Shown: in pieces, positions 61,701-64,000 of the stretch
How positions within the stretch are numbered: position 1 is the first letter of the stretch
Layout: each line of letters starts with the position of its first letter
From: Pedobacter caeni
Lineage (GTDB): Bacteria > Bacteroidota > Bacteroidia > Sphingobacteriales > Sphingobacteriaceae
Length of the DNA: 64,000 bases
Direction of reading: 5' to 3'
Assembly: GCF_900129215.1 (NCBI RefSeq)
Contig: NZ_FQUQ01000003.1
Coordinates: 1,054,998-1,118,997 of the forward strand
Position numbers and translations under genes: made by a program
The notes under the pieces: model-generated
Database searches by the model: none
What the model was told of the DNA's origin: nothing
What the model saw: the letters and a program-made list of their open reading frames with translations, nothing else

Positions 61701-64000
61701 TAACCATCACCGGTACGGTAAATCCCGGAGCAACAGGTACAATCAGCAATACCGCGACGGTAACTCCAGCTGAGGTGAACGGGACAGGAAGTAATTCTAC
61801 GGTAACCTCAAATGTAACCAGTACTTCTGGTGTGACTATTGCAAAAACAGGCCCTTCAACTGCGGTGGCAGGAAATGTAATCAGCTACCAGATTGAGGTT
61901 GGAAACAATGGACCAAGTAATGCGACCGCCATCCAGATTACGGATCCGGTTCCTGCTGCGTTAACCAATGTAAGCTGGTCTACTCAGATTGCTGGTACTG
62001 CCACTGTTACGGCCGGAACTAACGGAAGTAATTCCAATGTAAATGTAACGGCAAATATTGCTGCGGGAGCTTCCAATAAAGTTACAATTACAGTAACTGG
62101 CACCATTAATCCGGCTTTTGCAGGAGACATCACCAATATTGCGACCGCAACACCTAAAGAGAGTGGAAGTACGCCTGTCAGTTCGCAAGTACTAACAACT
62201 GTTAAAAAACAACCTGCATTTACGATTACTAAAACCGGACCCGCCACAGGTATTGCGGGCGAAAATATAGCTTATACCATTACGGTTAATAATACCGGAC
62301 CTTCAAATAGTTTAAATACCCTGATCACAGATGCAGTCCCATCTACGATTGCTAATGTGAGCTGGACATCCACGGTTACAGGAGGTACTGCAGTGATCAA
62401 TACAGGTGCAACGGGAACTGGAAATGCCATTAGCCTGAATGCTGATTTTAATGCAAACAGTACGATACAATTAGCCGTTTCCGGAACTATAAATTCAAAT
62501 GCAACAGGCACTATTACCAATAGTGCTACAGTAACGCCGGCAGAGCCTGGGGTTACCCCAGGCACTTCTACGCCTGTGAATACGGTGTTAACTGCGAAAT
62601 CAGGTTTAACAATTTTGAAAACTGCCCCTGCAACTGCAAATTCAGGAGCGGCGATTTCATATACGATAACGGTTGGCAATACCGGACCAAGTAACGCCAT
62701 TGCAGCAAAGATCAGTGACGTTATTCCTGCGGAAATTCAGGGAGTTAGCTGGATATCTGCTGTTACCGGTAGCGCAAGCTTTACTTCCGGGGCAACTGGA
62801 AATGGTAATAACTTAGAGGCTGTAGTCAATATTCCTGCCGGCACAGGCAATAAAGTAGTGTTTACGGTTAATGGAACCATCAGTTCAGCATATAGTGGCA
62901 ATAGTGTAAATACGGCCTCTGCGACAGCGACAGAGCCAGCCAGTCCTTCACCAACCTCTACAAGTACCACTGCAGTGGGTAGAGTACCACAATTGTCGGT
63001 TACTAAGAGTGGCCCTTCAAATGTGATTGCAGGAGATGCCATCACTTATAAAATTATCGTGAGCAATACTGGGATTAGTGATGCGATTGGTACAACCATC
63101 AGAGATAATATTCCGGCTAAGATTACCAATGTAACCTGGGTGGTTAGCAAAACAGGAACCGCAAGTTTTGTGGGAAATGCATCCAATACCGGTAGCAATA
63201 TCAACTTTACAGGAACTATTCCTGCAGGCGCAGGAAATACGATAGTGATTGATGTTACCGGAACGGTACTGGCTTCAGCAACGGGAAACTTTAGTAACAT
63301 GGCGATCGCCCTCCCGGCGGAACCGGTACCTTCGGTGAACTCGAATACCGTGACGACCACTATTTCCAATCAATCAGGATTGGTGATGTTGAAAAACGGA
63401 CCTGCTACCGCACAGGCAGGAACGGCCATTTCTTATACTTTAAAAATTACCAATAACGGGTTAAGTGATGCGGTCAATGCATTAATCACTGACCTGGTTC
63501 CAGCTGAAATCAAAACAGTGAGCTGGAGCTCTGCCACCCAGGGTTCTGCTACCCTTATCGGTAGTGGCAGCGGCACCGGAAATTCAGTAAGCCTGAATGG
63601 TAATATTCCTACCGGAGCTGCCAATGCAATTGTGGTGACCATCAACGGAACTGTTGATCCATCGTTTAGTGGGAACATCAGCAATACCGCTACTGCAGAT
63701 CCTTCGGAAGTGGGTAGTCCTTCTTCGAGTTCTACGGTAACCACACAAGTAGGTCGTACACCAGTGGTGACGATTGCAAAAACAGGACCAGCGACTTTAA
63801 CTGCGGGTCAGAACATCAGCTATACCATAGAGGTCAGCAATACCAGTGTTGCCGATGCAAAAGCATTGGTGATTACGGATGCTGTACCTGCAGAAGTTAC
63901 CAACGTAAACTGGAGTACTACTACTGCTGGTTCAGCAGGATTGATCGGTACAGGAACGGGAACAGGAAATGCAATTAGCATCACTGGAAACCTTCCTGCC
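58784..64000 (+). CDS. Giant DUF11-repeat surface protein, 3' end missing
   Basis: The open frame runs 1739 codons to the window edge without a stop. A long signal peptide (about 50 residues, ending KVSAQ) is followed by a beta-rich N-terminal domain, then two GEVED-type domains (about residues 320-460 and 465-625; DFNRNGTFEAAEG, GEVEDYTLQI). At least nine DUF11 repeats follow, starting near 60679 and recurring about every 384-390 bp, each opening with a pattern like TKTGP and ending in TNTATV. Such proteins are Bacteroidota adhesins and usually end in a T9SS or gliding-type C-terminal domain, not visible here. The repeats have diverged, so they are not recent copies. Confidence 0.9.
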   Translation, partial: MKKNFYPKQFLNSVISLFDAIRAFAKMQLNVMGSLCLLLFMLSFFTKVSAQVQATGGTGLYKNNIYWLNFTGLDLAAGQTKTFTFTVNGTVVTATIDNVVFSSGGAGARLRPYRSGSWSGDRLDRLYNIGGTGTSNTLINAITTIPDGADVTFRIRAYATTSGSPADIGLVFGNAEDDSSVEFTQGNTDGSNWKLLERIITNNNSPRSMIFSAADKTVRLNCSENAALLYTDKPGTSSSSPLTINCSIQAGGLTAMALGLMTYTETSDAPLTYGSPIHTLTPAITGGGNPTPGINNTVSLANPEQITPGTVTKPPTPKLGAIAGDFDPASFTSLGANADADNLNGENDEDGIASFPRLRVNATTYSLTANVGNTTGAAVNLVGWIDFNRNGTFEAAEGVQVSVPNGATTATLTWNGLSGLVAGQTYARFRISNTIASVLTTGTPESVISNGEVEDYTLQILPLDFGDAPNSYGTRLIDNGPRHALDSRLRIGATTDGEPDGQPVAAGANANGTNGDGLDEDAFANLPVLTTAATSYSMTVPVINTTGVAARMIAWVDFNKNGTFEASEGLLVSVPNNATSVVLNWTGLANLTAGLTYARLRLTTDPVSTATTGGAMTDGEVEDYSVMIERSYDLGLLKTSNPTTVSAGSALTYTITLTNNGPSPMLAADVIKVVDNLPAGFTPTSYVAGQGTYTSGSGNWTGLTLTSGQSTTLTIAGTVAGNVTSPLTNTVTVTNPPGITDFVPGNNTATVVTNVNRVIDLEVTKISTPNPVAAGNGLNYTITLKNNGPSSLLASDIVTVVDNLPAGFTASGYTAANGTYNSTNGNWSGLTLASGQSTTLTISGTVAAGVTTPLTNTVTVTAPAGITDPVSANNTATDVNTTQIKPVLKITKLGAANVTAGNVATYTLTVTNTGSSNAINADISDAVPATLTNVSWSSSVAGSALVTAGATGSGNAVNLKLNIPAGTGNSVTVTITGTVNPGATGTISNTATVTPAEVNGTGSNSTVTSNVTSTSGVTIAKTGPSTAVAGNVISYQIEVGNNGPSNATAIQITDPVPAALTNVSWSTQIAGTATVTAGTNGSNSNVNVTANIAAGASNKVTITVTGTINPAFAGDITNIATATPKESGSTPVSSQVLTTVKKQPAFTITKTGPATGIAGENIAYTITVNNTGPSNSLNTLITDAVPSTIANVSWTSTVTGGTAVINTGATGTGNAISLNADFNANSTIQLAVSGTINSNATGTITNSATVTPAEPGVTPGTSTPVNTVLTAKSGLTILKTAPATANSGAAISYTITVGNTGPSNAIAAKISDVIPAEIQGVSWISAVTGSASFTSGATGNGNNLEAVVNIPAGTGNKVVFTVNGTISSAYSGNSVNTASATATEPASPSPTSTSTTAVGRVPQLSVTKSGPSNVIAGDAITYKIIVSNTGISDAIGTTIRDNIPAKITNVTWVVSKTGTASFVGNASNTGSNINFTGTIPAGAGNTIVIDVTGTVLASATGNFSNMAIALPAEPVPSVNSNTVTTTISNQSGLVMLKNGPATAQAGTAISYTLKITNNGLSDAVNALITDLVPAEIKTVSWSSATQGSATLIGSGSGTGNSVSLNGNIPTGAANAIVVTINGTVDPSFSGNISNTATADPSEVGSPSSSSTVTTQVGRTPVVTIAKTGPATLTAGQNISYTIEVSNTSVADAKALVITDAVPAEVTNVNWSTTTAGSAGLIGTGTGTGNAISITGNLPA

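Noticed and set aside
60679..64000. Recent tandem duplication or CRISPR-like repeat
   Set aside because: The units are in-frame protein repeats of about 128-130 codons that have diverged at the nucleotide level.

Overview
The window reads as chromosomal DNA of a Bacteroidota bacterium, most like Sphingobacteriaceae/Pedobacter. This is an inference from TonB-dependent receptors with STN and carboxypeptidase-regulatory N-termini, a paired ECF sigma/FecR, many lipoproteins with a Cys-Lys-Lys style start, the -7 promoter box TAnnTTTG, almost no Shine-Dalgarno sequences, DUF11/GEVED surface proteins and a Bacteroidota-type VgrG. No tRNA, rRNA, insertion sequence or CRISPR array was seen.

Region 1 (1-11750, all minus strand) is an export and metal locus. 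It holds a five-gene operon (lipoprotein adaptor, HAE1-type RND pump, TolC-like channel, DHA2 MFS pump, flavin reductase cut by the window edge), a CopA-like P1B-ATPase, and two tandem regulators that each join a CxxC HMA-like domain to an AraC-type helix-turn-helix. Four promoters here share one architecture: two TATAnAATT-like half-sites exactly 21 bp apart, with a TAnnTTTG-like -7 box at one fixed distance. They lie before the efflux operon, copA and each regulator gene, and define a candidate metal-responsive regulon.

Region 2 (12032-15957) is a compact two-gene RiPP-like locus. A 996-residue protein fuses an LCM-type methyltransferase, a SagC/E1-like leader-binding domain and a YcaO cyclodehydratase. 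It is followed by a 306-residue protein whose N-terminus resembles nitrile-hydratase-like leader (NHLP/BMA_0021-type) precursors. A strong terminator closes the unit.

Region 3 (16071-19145) carries two unassigned genes, then a ParA ATPase with a small ribbon-helix-helix partner. Beside parA lies an AT-rich array of TATATCT/AGATATA motifs and perfect inverted repeats, which looks like a partition (centromere) site.

Region 4 (19384-36688) is a cell-envelope locus on the plus strand: ECF sigma, FecR-type anti-sigma, STN-TonB receptor, two lipoproteins of unknown function, three double-fasciclin lipoproteins, an Oar-like TonB receptor and an IPT/TIG plus NHL lipoprotein, closed by a terminator.

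Region 5 (36852-38551) has an AHSA1/ArsR pair and a methyltransferase. Region 6 (38964-50361) is an orphan type VI secretion island: VgrG, a PAAR-like DUF4280 protein, a Tle1-like DUF2235 lipase, a 902-residue protein of unknown function and several lipoproteins or small proteins that may be immunity or adaptor factors.

Region 7 (50417-58272) is mostly housekeeping: a TIGR01212 radical SAM protein, an SRPBCC protein, ammonium transporter with a porin, DUF4468, a YkuK-like RNase H fold, a DbpA-like helicase and a DUF1456 protein. Region 8 (58273-64000) has a terminator, a structured leader and the first 1739 codons of a giant DUF11-repeat surface protein that runs off the window.
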